Shown piece by piece: positions 1 to 11,100 of a stretch of DNA of 64,000 nt. Origin of the DNA: Owenia fusiformis (taxonomy: Eukaryota; Annelida; Polychaeta; Sabellida; Oweniidae). A model generated the notes under the pieces. The model saw only the letters and a program-made list of their open reading frames with translations, was not told the origin of the DNA and made no database searches. Both the position numbers and the translations under genes were made by a program. Positions within the stretch are counted from its first letter, which is position 1; the number at the start of each line of letters is the position of its first letter. Location of the stretch: positions 14,429,754-14,493,753 of the forward strand of contig CAIIXF020000011.1 of NCBI GenBank assembly GCA_903813345.2, written 5' to 3'.

Positions 1-615
1 TGTAGTTAAGAAAATCTATTTATTCAGTGAAAGTCAACATTTTGAAAACAGAAATTTATATCATACAGTTGACTAAGGGGTGGTGTTAAGTATAAACTGT
101 ACAGAAAAGCAAAATCAGTTTCCTTAAGGTTTATCCCCTCCCCTCTTAGTTTTAAATGTTTCACTTGAATATTCAAAAAATCACCGCTCTTTGCTAACAA
201 AATTATAATTCATCCCCTCCCCAAATTAGAACAACTTAGTTACCACAACTGATGATACTTGGCCAACACCACTGACTCTTTGCCTGTTTCCTATTTAACA
301 AGAGAATGAAAAATTGTCAGTTGGTAGGGCGTAAAACTCCAGAATGAAATATCATATAATAATTGATGGCTTAAGGTCATTGCCCTTGTTCTAGCTGTTG
401 AGTATTTGAGGAAGTTCAACAGTTACAGGTGTATGTGTGTGTGTGTGTGTGTTTGTTCAAACAAACAAATTTATCTTATTTTATGGTAACCTACTGTACC
501 ATAGCCGAAACAGTAACAGTACCATATGGTACTGTTGGCTCTGAATGTGGTTTAAAAACAACCAATTATATTCCCATCAGTATGTCCCTATTATAGCACC
601 AGATAAGATAATGCA
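1..615. other. Non-coding flank with a short GT microsatellite
   Basis: No exon with credible splice sites is visible. A (GT)n run lies near 428-451. Positions about 130-240 resemble, in reverse orientation, stretches at about 30930-31130 and 60165-60330 (CCCCTCCCC boxes around a segment with TTCACTTGAATATTC), so they are probably a dispersed repeat. Confidence 0.5.
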
Positions 616-986
616 TACCCTGCGTGCAGAGTCTAGTTAAACTACACTCTGCCTAGTAGAGACCATATTACAGTTTAGTAGCCCCGCCCCCACGACGGGT
701 ACCGGTGACAGTTTGGGTAAATCACTTCTGACCTACGCGCTGACCTTCCACCAATCAGCGAGCTTGAAGAAACTTACGCCAAATGCGTTCTAATTAAATA
801 TGCGCATGTCATTGGTCAATTCCGGGCTCAACGATGACGTCAGAAGGAATGACTATATAAAGAACGTCGGTCAAATTTGGCCGACGAACACCGATTGGCG
901 CGGTGAGTTCACAGGTTTATTTTAGTTTGAAAGAGTGAAGACGAAGCTCTCTTTTAAGAAGTGAAGTCAAACGAATGCAAAGGGTA
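616..986 (-). mobile_element. MITE, family A, complete copy with 9-bp target duplication
   Basis: A 371-bp non-coding element ends in TACCCTGCG... on one side and ...GCAAAGGGTA on the other (inverted TACCCT termini). It is flanked by perfect 9-bp direct repeats GATAATGCA at 607-615 and 987-995. A 9-bp duplication is typical of Mutator-like (MULE) transposons, so it is probably a MULE-derived MITE; the superfamily is inferred. The interior holds CCAAT-type boxes, a palindromic TGACGTCA (835-842) and TATATAAAG (854-862), a promoter-like arrangement shared with the copies at 9248 and 12249, which lie in the opposite orientation. Confidence 0.85.
835..862 (+). promoter_or_regulatory. CRE palindrome plus TATA-like box inside MITE family A
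   Basis: TGACGTCA is followed 11 bp later by TATATAAAG, with CCAAT boxes (ACCAATCAG near 750, ATTGG near 811) upstream. The same order recurs on the minus strand in the copies at 9248-9602 and 12249-12616. The order CCAAT, CRE, TATA is typical of a Pol II promoter. No transcript or downstream ORF is seen, so promoter activity is inference. Confidence 0.35.
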
Positions 987-2096
987 GATAATGCAGAATT
1001 ACATTGATTAAATCTAGGAACAACTCTCTCAACATCTTTCCATTAGTTTCTTAGCACTTTTCAATCAACAGAATCCCTTACCAAGTTGATATTTTCCTTT
1101 GAATCCAAGATAACAAAGATTATTCACTTTAAAAGTCATGTTGCTTTGGAATTTCCCCCCTAAATGGAATACTTACATGTAGATTATCATGTGCCTTGGC
1201 AGAAATACAATCCAAAGTGTCCCCCATCAGTAAAAATGAATAAAACGAAGGCTTGGTTAGCTTAATTGAAGATTATCAAAAAAGTTTCAAACTTATGGTT
1301 TTTCACTTTTTTATCAATATAGTATAATCCTATTTCAAATAATCATTCATGACACATTATTGGTAGAACCAAGCAATTAAAATTCCATATTATATTTACT
1401 CTAAAGTATCTTATACTTGTTCTCTGGGTTCGTTGAGAAAACACTACGAGATCAGGATTACACCAAAAGTAGATATGACTGATACTTTTGCAAACTATTA
1501 AACAAAACAAACTTGAACTTACCATTTTGAGTAGATTTCTGGATAAGTAAACAGCAAATATTGATATATCCTTCAAATGGTAATTTAGAATTGACAACAC
1601 TTAATTGTATCCATGTATCTGAATCTATAATATGACAGTGATATGGTGAAATCACACCATAGCAATTATTCAACTGTAAATGGCCTACACAATGTAACGG
1701 CCTACATTATGTGATACATTCTTGTAAATACAAGTTATGTGTTAGTTCCTGAAATTGTTGGCTCAACCTTTCAAAAATACTCATCAATCTTATACTTCAC
1801 TCAAGACAAAATAAGATACAATTTTGAGATTGATGTACACCATAAAAGGCCTATATAATTATAACATGCTCATCATTTTATTTGTGGCTTTAATTGAATC
1901 TTCATTTTCTTCTCTATGGGATTGAGTTAATTAAGATCACCATGCCTTATAGGAAGATAGTGATCATGTTCTCAAACTGTCAGTACATGGTATTCTATAT
2001 GTTCAAGTGATCTGACAGAATCCCATGTCAACCACACCCTACATTAGTACATCTTGGTTTTCAAAGGTATGAACATTAAGAGTGAAAATCAAACTG
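987..2096. other. AT-rich non-coding DNA
   Basis: No convincing coding sequence. On the minus strand a strong acceptor and donor bracket only 16 nt near 1508-1523 (a possible micro-exon, not called). Confidence 0.4.
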
Positions 2097-2299
2097 CAGT
2101 GATCTCCCCAGGAGTTTTTCAGTCTCAGGTAGGTGCAAAATTTTCACAATTCAGACCAAAATTGGTCAAAAATGCCAATTTTTCATGATTTTAATCATTT
2201 TCAAGTGGGTGCAAATGGATTTTCAGGTGGGTGCAAACCCATTTTTAAAATCTCAGATGGGTGCTGCGCCCACTTGGTTCAATGCTGGGGAGATCACTG
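2097..2299. mobile_element. MITE, family B (CAGTGATCTCCCCAG termini)
   Basis: A 203-bp element with perfect 15-bp terminal inverted repeats: CAGTGATCTCCCCAG at the left and its complement CTGGGGAGATCACTG at the right. The interior contains several AGGTGGGTGCAAA-type phrases. The flanking pentamers AACTG and AACTT suggest a 5-bp target duplication with one mismatch. A near full-length relative is at 55807-56012; partial copies are at 2475, 19544, 34239 and 39583. Confidence 0.8.
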
Positions 2300-2318
2300 A
2301 ACTTGTATATGGCAAGTA

Positions 2319-2421
2319 CAGTAAAACCTGTCTAATCCAAATGCCTCTGCTGGGACAGCCAAAAGTGTTCTGATTAGCAGGTATTCTTATTAGAGAGGTG
2401 TTCAAAATACAGGTTTCACTG
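2319..2421. mobile_element. Pogo-like MITE (CAGTAAAACCTGT termini)
   Basis: The left end is CAGTAAAACCTGTCT after a TA; the right end is ACAGGTTTCACTG. CAGTRAAACCTG ends with a TA target fit pogo/Tigger-type Tc1/mariner MITEs. This 103-bp copy has no coding capacity. Confidence 0.75.
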
Positions 2422-2474
2422 AATGTTCCTCTTCGTTATATCTGAGAGCATTTAACCACCCAGGTGACCCTTGA

Positions 2475-2588
2475 CAGTGATCCTCCAAGGATTTTTCTTA
2501 GGTAGGTGCAACATTCTCATTTTCAATTCAGACCAAAATTTGTCAAAAATGCCAATTTTTGCAAATGGACGTTCAGGTAGGCGCAAGG
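2475..2588. repeat. Partial family B MITE
   Basis: Starts CAGTGATCCTCC and keeps the internal phrases (TAGGTGCAACATTCTC, CAATTCAGACCAAAAT) of the element at 2097. The right terminus is missing. Confidence 0.6.
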
Positions 2589-3064
2589 ATAGTAAAACAG
2601 AAAATGTGATGAGTAATAAGAATGTTTGCTTGAGGTATGGTCAAGTACATAGGCAAGTAGCCCTATATCTAAAGGGCGTATTCATCTTAATCCATCAAGG
2701 TCATAATTTATTACATTTTGAAAAATCATAATAGAATTTAATGGCACTTCCGGGTGAAAGATCAATGAAGGGTTAGTATTTATAGTTTTGTATTTATGTT
2801 TCTAGAGCTTTCAAGGGTAGGGCTAATGACTTTCTAAATGCAATCAGTTTAAAAGTTTATATTTAACTATCATTATAGATATTTTTTGCTTTTTCAAATG
2901 TTGCTCTTTGTTTTTCAGTTTGCAAGAGATTTAATGTCAATTTTTAAAAAATCTTCAAATGAAGGGATCTGTAGTTCATTCTCTTTTGAAACATAACATT
3001 CCTACAATTTGGCTTAAAGCTGAAGGCTATATAAATGTAGTAAGTTTTCATATTATTCGATTTT

Positions 3065-3335
3065 GCTTCTCGTAAGAGATTTCAATTTCTGTATATCCCT
3101 GAATTCACTGAGCCAATCAGAATTTCTTGTCGAAATGCAGATGAAATTCTATATATGGTCATTTTCTCTGATGTCATTGCATATTTAATCGGCACACATT
3201 TAGCACTGTGGTTGAGAAAAGATCAGCTGTAGGTTTGAAATGATTTATGACCTGGGCTCTCACAGGTAACAGTTGTGGGGGCAGGGCTGCTAAATTGTAT
3301 TTTATCTATATAGGCAGAGGGTAGTTTATGACTAA
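3065..3335 (-). repeat. Old diverged copy of MITE family A
   Basis: In order it matches the interior of the copy at 9248: AGCCAATCAGAATT, TCTATATATGGTCATT, TGATGTCATTGCATATTTAA, TGATTTATGACC, GTGGGGGCAGGGCTGCTAAA and TAGGCAGAGGGTAGTTTA. Termini and target duplication are no longer recognisable. Confidence 0.6.
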
Positions 3336-3699
3336 AATGTGCAAGGGTAATAAGTTACCTATTGAAGAGCTGGTAGCTATCCATCAGAGCAAAATCCAAG
3401 AATTAATTCTCCTGTAAACATCATCATTATCAGGCAGGCTTGTGATTGACCAGACATTAATGCCACTACAATATCTATTAGAAGTCATAAACAAGGGCCA
3501 GGCCCTGATACACTGCTTATCTCAAACAGTATTTTATAGAGCAATTTCAGGTTTTATAGATGATGATGGAATTGGGGATGTGCTGTAGTCTTGCTTCAGT
3601 TCCTTGTGTAGATGGGTGATGTATTGTAGTCTTGCCTCAGATCCTAGTGTAGATGGGTGATGTACTGTAGTCTTGCCTCATATCTTGTGTAGACTCCCC

Positions 3700-4485
3700 T
3701 CCCCAAACAAACATTGATAACATATAAGACCTTGATAACATCCAAGACCTTGATTACATAAGACATTGGTAACATACAAGACCTTGATAACATCCAAGAC
3801 CTTGATAGCATAAAAGACATTGGTAACATCCAAGACCTTGATAACATCCAAGACCTTGATAACATAAAAGACATTGGTAACATACAAGACCTTGATAACA
3901 TCCAAGACCTTGATAGCATAAAAGACATTGGTAACATCCAAGACCTTGATAACATAAAAGACATTGGTAACATACAAGACCTTGATAACATCCAAGACCT
4001 TGATAACATAAAATACATTGGTAACATCCAAGACCTTGATAACATCCAAGACCTTGATAGCATAAAAGACATTGGTAACATCCAAGACCTTGATAACATA
4101 AAAGACATTGGTAACATACAAGACCTTGATAACATCCAAGACCTTGATAACATAAAATACATTGGTAACATACAAGACCTTGATAACATCCAAGACCTTG
4201 ATAGCATAAAAGACATTGGTAACATACAAGACCTTGATAACATAAAAGACATTGGTAATATACAAGACTTTAATAACATCCAAGACCTTGATAGCATAAA
4301 AGACATTGATAACATCCAAGACCTTGATAACATAAAAGACATTGGGAACATACAAGACTTTAATAACATCCAAGACCTTGATAACATAAAAGACATTGGG
4401 AACATACAAGACTTTAATAACATCCAAGACCTTGATAACATAAAAGTCATTGGTAACATACAAGACCTTGCTAACATAAGACCTT
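3700..4485. repeat. 18-bp minisatellite
   Basis: About 43 units of roughly 18 bp alternate between ATAACATCCAAGACCTTG-like and AACATAAAAGACATTGGT-like variants, giving 36- and 54-bp higher-order periods. Because 18 is a multiple of three, two long minus-strand frames stay open (about 280 codons each), but their products are pure repeats with no initiation or splice context. I regard them as non-coding. Confidence 0.9.
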
Positions 4486-4834
4486 GTAAAATGTTTGAAA
4501 CAAGGGGTACAAAAGCTTAGCAAAAGTAGCCTTAAAAATTTGAGATCTTATCAATCATTCTACATTTCTGGGGTATTTTATCACATATCTTACACTAAGA
4601 GACCACTCCCCAACTCCAGCATATTGTGTAATGAAAAAACTGTTTACGATTCTAATCCAAGAGACTCCAACCTTAATGCAATTGCAAGCAAGTGATAAAG
4701 AAGAACAGAGGAGGGAATGTATTGTACCACACAAGTGCACTGGTATTTTCATGTTTACTATCATCGATAAAAATGGTTCAAATACTTCAATGTTAAATTC
4801 CTTTAAACAATAGAAATAAACCTTTTTCCTTTAC

Positions 4835-4871
4835 CTGTCTCATTAGCATCAACTCACGCAGTTCAGGCATG
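4835..4871 (-). CDS. Candidate short exon, downstream part of gene 1 or another gene
   Basis: Minus-strand acceptor TTTTTCCCTCCAACGCCCCAG (pyrimidine-rich) and donor GACAG|GTAAAG bracket 37 nt. In the only open frame it reads MPELRELMLMRQ after a split codon (phase 2 in, phase 0 out), a helical, coiled-coil-like peptide. The last confident exon of gene 1 (8031-8171) ends in phase 0, so one more exon would be needed between them. Support is splice signals and reading frame only. Confidence 0.3.
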
Positions 4872-6844
4872 CTGGGGCGTTGGAGGGAAAAATCCCTTTT
4901 TGCGCTAATTGTTTCGTTATATGACATTGTTGTTGTACAATCCTCTAATGCTACCACAGCCTATTCCAAGTTATCAGAGGTCCTAATTATTTAATTGTTT
5001 TATATTATGTAAAATTTGAGTTTAAATATCTTCTAATCTTTAAACAGACTTCTTGTTGCTCTCTTTTTTCTTGTTTTCTTTTCTTTTTGTTTTCTTTTTT
5101 AGTATTCCACTTGGCACTCTTTTAGACTACTCCCCTAACAGCTTGGATGGCTATATTTGTAATTTGTAAAATTCTTGCCAGCCAGTTCCACTTTGTAGTT
5201 ATGTCACTATTGCTCATCAACTTCCAACTTGCATATTTCACCCCATACAACCTCTATGTACCGGAATACACCTAGTCACACAGTGATATGCATGAATTGA
5301 GTTATCTATTTTCCTGCTATTTTCCTGCTTTTGGGCTGAATCATCTTACCATGTATCCGTGATAACTTTAACTGCAGAGTAAGTGTTTTAAGATATACAA
5401 TCTGTGGTGTATTCTATATCAAAACCTAAACACTCATCACAACAAACTACAAATTATAAACGAGAATAAAAGTTGGTGACAATCCAATAGCAATATATTC
5501 AACAAGGCATCAACATGCAAAATGATACCACCTGTTATTTGTTTCAGCCGCTGAATGCAAACCACCAAATACTGAACACCAACCACTGAATGCCAAAAAA
5601 AAGTTGGAGACTGTAACAAATTGCCACCACCACAAAAAATATACAACTACAGAAATGTTGTTCCTCACACATAAGAGACATATAAGAGAAGTTTGTCAGT
5701 CGGGGTCTTCTTTCTGATCTTCTAAAGAAATGCTGTACATGAATAGGCGATCGGATAATTTTCAAAGCATTGCATTTTTTAGATAGAAGGCACCTTATTT
5801 AAGGAGAATGTTGATCGTACAAAGTATCAGTCAAATTCAGATGAAAATAAAGAAACAGATCATCAATAAAATGCCAATAAAGTACAACCAAGTCTGTATA
5901 TATTTGACTTTACAGTATTTTCTATCAATTAAGGAGGCACTATAGTCTACTAGTCGTATAATCCTGGTATAATCTTACTTGTAGAACTAGATAGTAATAC
6001 ATAACACTAAAGCTACCTTAATGAACATGATTTATGACATTTTGAATGCTTAATGTAGGCCTTGTCTATCATCCAATTTTCAGCAAAGAATCTTTCCATG
6101 TTTTTAACAAACATGATTCTTGCCTTTTAAATGAGAATCTCGACTTGAATCAGATCAAATCAAATTAAATATTTAACCACAGAACATAAAATACTTTCAA
6201 TTTAATATTTATTTCACTTGCTCACACTTGATATTTTAATTTTAATTTATTTTAATCATTTTTCACACATAGCTAAGTAAGGTGATTCCAGATTTCAGCC
6301 AATCAGAACACAGTATTTCATCTAACTGCAGTGCATTATATCATCAATCGCAGTATCCAAGGCCGTTTGTTAAAATGTTGTCAAAGAGACAACTTGACTC
6401 TCCAGATTGAAATTGATACTTTGTCAACTTGACCCTTGCAAAAAGTTTCATCGAAAATGAAATGGAATGATTCATTGATTCAGCACACAACATGCACAAT
6501 GCACTGAGTCCAGGGCTTAAATCCTTAAACATGGTCATCCTATACATGGTTATTATACACATGTTATGCATAAAAAAGAATGACACAACCAGCCATCTAA
6601 CAATTAGTGTTATCATCAAACCTTATTGTTATTTATTAATTCTGTGACAGCCTCATAATATTTAATGATATATCATAGACTATACTTTATAGTCCCAAAT
6701 AAACAGGGTGAAAATGAAGAAATGAAACCCTTTAATTTTTGAATAACTTTTTCAACTATGTTAATTTCTTCTTTAATTTTCTTGTGTAGTTGTAGTTTCT
6801 TGAGTCACTTGTATCTTGATGAAGCATGTAGATTCTCAACTTAC
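4872..6844. other. AT-rich non-coding DNA with one dispersed repeat
   Basis: No coding sequence is supported apart from the exon candidate that follows. A family C repeat copy occupies about 5500-5645. Confidence 0.4.
5500..5645 (+). repeat. Family C dispersed repeat
   Basis: Contains GGCATCAACATGCAAAATG, several ACCAACCACTGAATGCC-like phrases and AAGTTGGAGACTGTAAC. The same order recurs at about 9022, 18286, 22736, 36175, 36548 and 52236, all on the plus strand. In complete copies the right end is the hairpin ATGTCACCACTTTTGGTGGTGACATAA. Non-coding; class unknown. Confidence 0.65.
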
Positions 6845-6893
6845 CAATAATTGCTATGATCACACGACTTTGCCCATGTGTCAAGTTTCCATT
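6845..6893 (-). CDS. Candidate exon, downstream part of gene 1
   Basis: Donor ATTG|GTAAGTTG is strong; the acceptor CTTAAAAG is weak. The 49 nt are open in the phase that would follow exon 8031-8171 (phase 0) and end in phase 1, starting NGNLTHGQ and ending in a hydrophobic stretch. It could be the next exon of gene 1 or chance. Confidence 0.25.
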
Positions 6894-7214
6894 CTTTTAA
6901 GTCACATGAATTTATCTGAGAATATAATATAACGTGATACTAATAATAAGATACATGTTCTATATATTTAGTCAGAACTTATAAAGGTTTCTTTAAGTTG
7001 CATGTAGGTCTGCCCGAGTCCTCAGAATTTTTCACACCACATTTAACATTTCTAAAGCTCCTATACCTTATACTTTTGGAGATTAAGCATGAATCTAATA
7101 ACAAAAAATGTAACAAGATACAGATTGCATAAGAAAATATGTTTCATTCCTATATGATTATGGTGAATTTGTTTTCTATTTACTCAATGCATCTATTTTA
7201 AGCCTCTTTAAGTA

Positions 7215-7380
7215 CAGCAAAGCCAGTCTCATCTGAATGCCAGTAGGATTGGCCAAAAATGTTCCGATTGGCAGGTGTTCACATTTCAAGAATTTTTAAC
7301 ATGGAAGTCTATGGCAGATTAAAATTAGGACAGGAACAGTATTGAATTGAGGGATGTTAGGATGAGAGAGTTGAGTTTGG
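7215..7380. repeat. Degenerate pogo-like MITE
   Basis: Begins CAGCAAAGCCAGTCTCATCTGAATG and keeps the family's inner phrases (GGCCAAAAATGTTCCGATTGG, CAGGTGTTCACATTTC, GTCTATGGCA) seen at 29281-29472. The right end is lost. Confidence 0.5.
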
Positions 7381-7799
7381 ATATATAGTAGTTAGTACTA
7401 CTGTAGTTATATAGCAAGAGGCCCACTAATAACCTTTAAGATAAAGTGCACATATTTGTGTATTTAAATGAACTAATTATTGTTTTCTATTAAATCAAGT
7501 AAAAAACTGGTGTCTTCTCATCTTTTACCTAAAGTTAAAGAAAACACATTTTGATCATTATTGAGGTACATCCTCTGACCTGCCATTCAAGGTGAATTTG
7601 AACTACAATCCAACTTCACAAAAATTGATGCCAAAATCAGTTCACATTTGACATGCTCTCAAAACTATGTCACATACACAATTTCATTTTTCCCCATTTC
7701 AAGTAATAGCCTGGAAATCAGTTATTCATTAAGACTTGAGCCTAAAGAGTTATGGTGTGCTCATTGTTAAGTTAGTCAACATTTGAGCAGCTTGAATAT

Positions 7800-7950
7800 C
7801 CTTATCCGTTGACAGGGTTCTTTAGAGGTGTCCAAAATCTGGTTATATGCAATAAAATTTGAACTAAGGTGTTCAAACTGTGGGCCAAGGTGTTCAGATT
7901 TGGACCAAGGTGTCCACAATTTGAAGAAAGGTGTTGACAGGCCTGCAATG
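7800..7950. repeat. GTGTTC-rich element fragment ending GACAGGCCTGCA
   Basis: Repeated AAGGTGTTCA phrases end in TTGACAGGCCTGCA, the same terminus as the fold-back at 20735-22167 and the fragment near 54480-54781. Probably a solo end or deleted member of that family. Confidence 0.5.
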
Positions 7951-8030
7951 TGCACCTATTAATATACATACTTGTATTGTATTATATAAAGTCATTCTAA
8001 ACAAATGCAGCCAACCAGGAAGCTACATAC

Positions 8031-8171
8031 CTGTCTCAGCTTTTGAAGACTGTTTCCGATCTTGAAAGGTTGCACAGGGAAGTCTGGGTAGCCAGGTGCT
8101 TTGGTGACCTCCTTTGTTTCTGGTAGACTTTCCAGAGAATCTTTTTTACTTTCTGAACCACTGCCATATTC
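8031..8171 (-). CDS. Gene 1 exon (residues about 1388-1434)
   Basis: Acceptor TTATTTTCAG| and donor AGACAG|GTATGT bracket 141 nt, phase 0 to 0, 47 codons without stops. The peptide begins EYGSGSESKKDSLESLPE and ends KIGNSLQKLRQ. Its acidic/Ser-rich start matches the acidic end of the preceding exon (QDQDDDCFDHN). The open phase-0 end shows the gene continues further 3'. Confidence 0.75.
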
Positions 8172-11100
8172 CTGAAAATAAGATAGTTATATTTTCTTAT
8201 ATCAAAAATATTTCAAAAATCACCCGACAAAATAAAATTCATTTAGCAACAATATCACATGCAGGCGATGGAACAGATATTAGAGTTTTCCTGTAAAAAA
8301 TCCCCTCTTTCTGTGGGTATATCAACTTTTTCCTTTGTAGACAGAGAGTGTAGGGGGGGGGGGATTTTCTTAAAATTGGGGCAACTCTACTATCTGTTCC
8401 AGTGATTCATTCCTCAGCTTTTAATGTAAGACTGTACTTAAGGTCTGCTAGTGTTTAACAATATAGCACCACAGATAATAGGGACAGATATATCAATCCA
8501 CTCTGAATCTGCATTCATCACCATGATGATGATGGAGATGAAACAAACTGATAGATCACTCTAATAGTTTATGCAAAGACAAACTAATTTTCTGGGTTAA
8601 TTCCTATAAATGTGCACAGTAAACTGTCTCCTTTCAGAGGTATGTTGTCTTGTGTAAGAATATATTCAAGAATGTCTACTACTTGAGAGACATCTTTTTA
8701 ACTGTTTCAAAACTGTCCTCTCTAAAATGGAATTTTAATGGGATGAACTTCTGTGAAAACTTTTAATGTGAAAACTCTCAGCTGCGTTTATTTCAAGCAG
8801 GTATAACTGAAATCATCTTCAAAAAAGTTAACTTTATGGAACATGAAAAAGATCATAGAGTACTGTTAGCATGTTATGATGCTCTTTGTCAATAAAGCGA
8901 TATATCAACTAAAGAATTTATTGGCATTCTGCATGGTATGAGGCTTTCGTGATAGGGTACATACTACATAGTGGGATCCCCAGCCTGTACTATCTCTCAA
9001 GTAAGGCCCTTTCAAGCATTAGACAACGCATTAACATGCAAAATGTCCACCTTGTAAGTTATTGCAATTGTTGAAGCCAAACTCTGAATACAGACCACCA
9101 ACAACCGAACACCATCACAAAAAGTAGGAGATCATAACAATATGTCATCAATTTTGGTGGTGACATAAAAATCAACATATAAATAAATCAGAATTGATAA
9201 TCAATATATAATATAATATGTGAGGCAATTTAAAGCAGGCCATTCTTCACTTCTTAAAAGAGAGCTTCGTCTTCACTCTTTCAAACTAAAATAAACCTGT
9301 GAACTCACCGCGCCAATCAGTGTTCGTCGGCCAAATTTGACCGACGTTCTATATATGGTCATTCCTTCTGACGTCATCTTTGAGCCCGGAATTGACCAAT
9401 GACATGCGCATATTTAATTAGAATGTATTTGGCGTATGTTTCTTCAAGCTCGCTGATTGGTGGAAGAAAGGTCAGTGCGTAGGTCAAAAGTGATTTATTA
9501 CCCGAACTGTCACCGGCACCTGTCGTGGGGGTGGGGCTACTAAACTGAAATATGGTCTCTACTAGGCAGAGTGTAGTTTAACTAGACTCTGCACGCAGGG
9601 TAGCCATTATTTAACACTTCATAATGTTAGAACTGAAACTATAATGCAAGACTGGCTCCTAAATAGACTTAATTTTGCTTCATTATATCGTACAAGGTAA
9701 AAATAATTGCATGGTGTAGGATATTACTTATACAGTGCCCTGGTACATTAAGACCCAGGAAATATCCCCGGGGAAGATAAATGATAGTTGTACAATTTTA
9801 AAAATGGTTTTGGTCAGGAAAAATAATAATCATATTTATTTACCTACTCATATCATATTTGTTATAATTTACTGTTCAATGACAATTTAAAACATTATCT
9901 ATTAATCATATTCAATTACCTTTGTATTTGTTTGACTGGCTTCTTAAAAGATAGCTTCGTCTACAATCAATGTTATTTTAAACGAAACTCTGCACTCAAG
10001 GTGATATTACATTCAATGTGCAGTTACATAACATGGCAGAAAAAACAACTGTGTGTTATCTCTTCAAAAGTGTTATAGTCCATTAGTAGTCTATAAATAA
10101 TTAATCAATTTGGCCAAAATTCTTAGTTATCAAATTATGTTACATCCTTTGCCAGAACTTGATTACACTCTTCAGGTTAAAGATAATTTCGGATCAAACA
10201 TATTAAATCTGATGATGTATACAGAAAATGATGGCACAATGACTTCTGCCTTTTAAGTACCCAATATTCATTTCACTATCGTATACTCACATAAAAGGCA
10301 TAAACGGCACATTTGAGATCATTAAGATATTCACAATATCAAAACTATGAAATTCCCTCTCATAGTCAGAGGATGGTGATTTCACCAATTGGGAATTCAG
10401 GGTTTCTTCTTTACTTACATTGTGGTCAAAGCAATCATCATCCTGGTCTTGAAATTCCTCATGTTCTATAGGGCTTTCCTGGGAGCTCCAGCTAAGTAGG
10501 GATCTACGAGGTCGAGGGGCCAAGGATAAGCGCCTCGCTGTGCTATATACAGGCTGGGAGCTCCCTGTTGGGGTATGTGGCTGGGCACGGTTCATTTCGA
10601 TTAGGTGGCTGCGTTTATACCACAGTATAAGATATATGTTTAATCCTTTAATGCAGTTCTTTCCTACAGCATTTTATTCAATCTCTGTATGTTATCCAAC
10701 CAATAGTCAAAGTTGATTTGCTATGTTGAAATCAGCAATGCTCCTTATTTTTGCGAATTTTATAACTTCATTAACTCCTTTACTCAGTCCATATGTGTTA
10801 TCCTTTAAAATTCCAAATATTCTTGCTTAAAATTCAGTAATTTCCACGTTGTTTACTTCTCCTTAATTCATTCTATATTTGTTGTCATTAAAGATTCCAA
10901 ATATCAATGCTTAAAATTCAGCAGTTTTCATGAATTCCTAATTTTTTTGAACTGATTTTATTCAATCCATAAATGTTATCACAAATGTCATATATATATA
11001 TATGAATATAATGACGACAATTCAGCAATACCCCTCAATTGCAATATACATGTATCTGTATCATAATTCTTTAATTAATTACAGTCTATTTACAATATTC

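Noticed and set aside
1508-1523. 16-nt micro-exon on the minus strand with good acceptor and donor
   Set aside because: Too short to judge and no downstream partner is seen.
3644-4523. Two overlapping minus-strand open frames of about 280 codons
   Set aside because: They are readings of the 18-bp minisatellite in two frames; the product is pure repeat, and the period, a multiple of three, explains the lack of stops.
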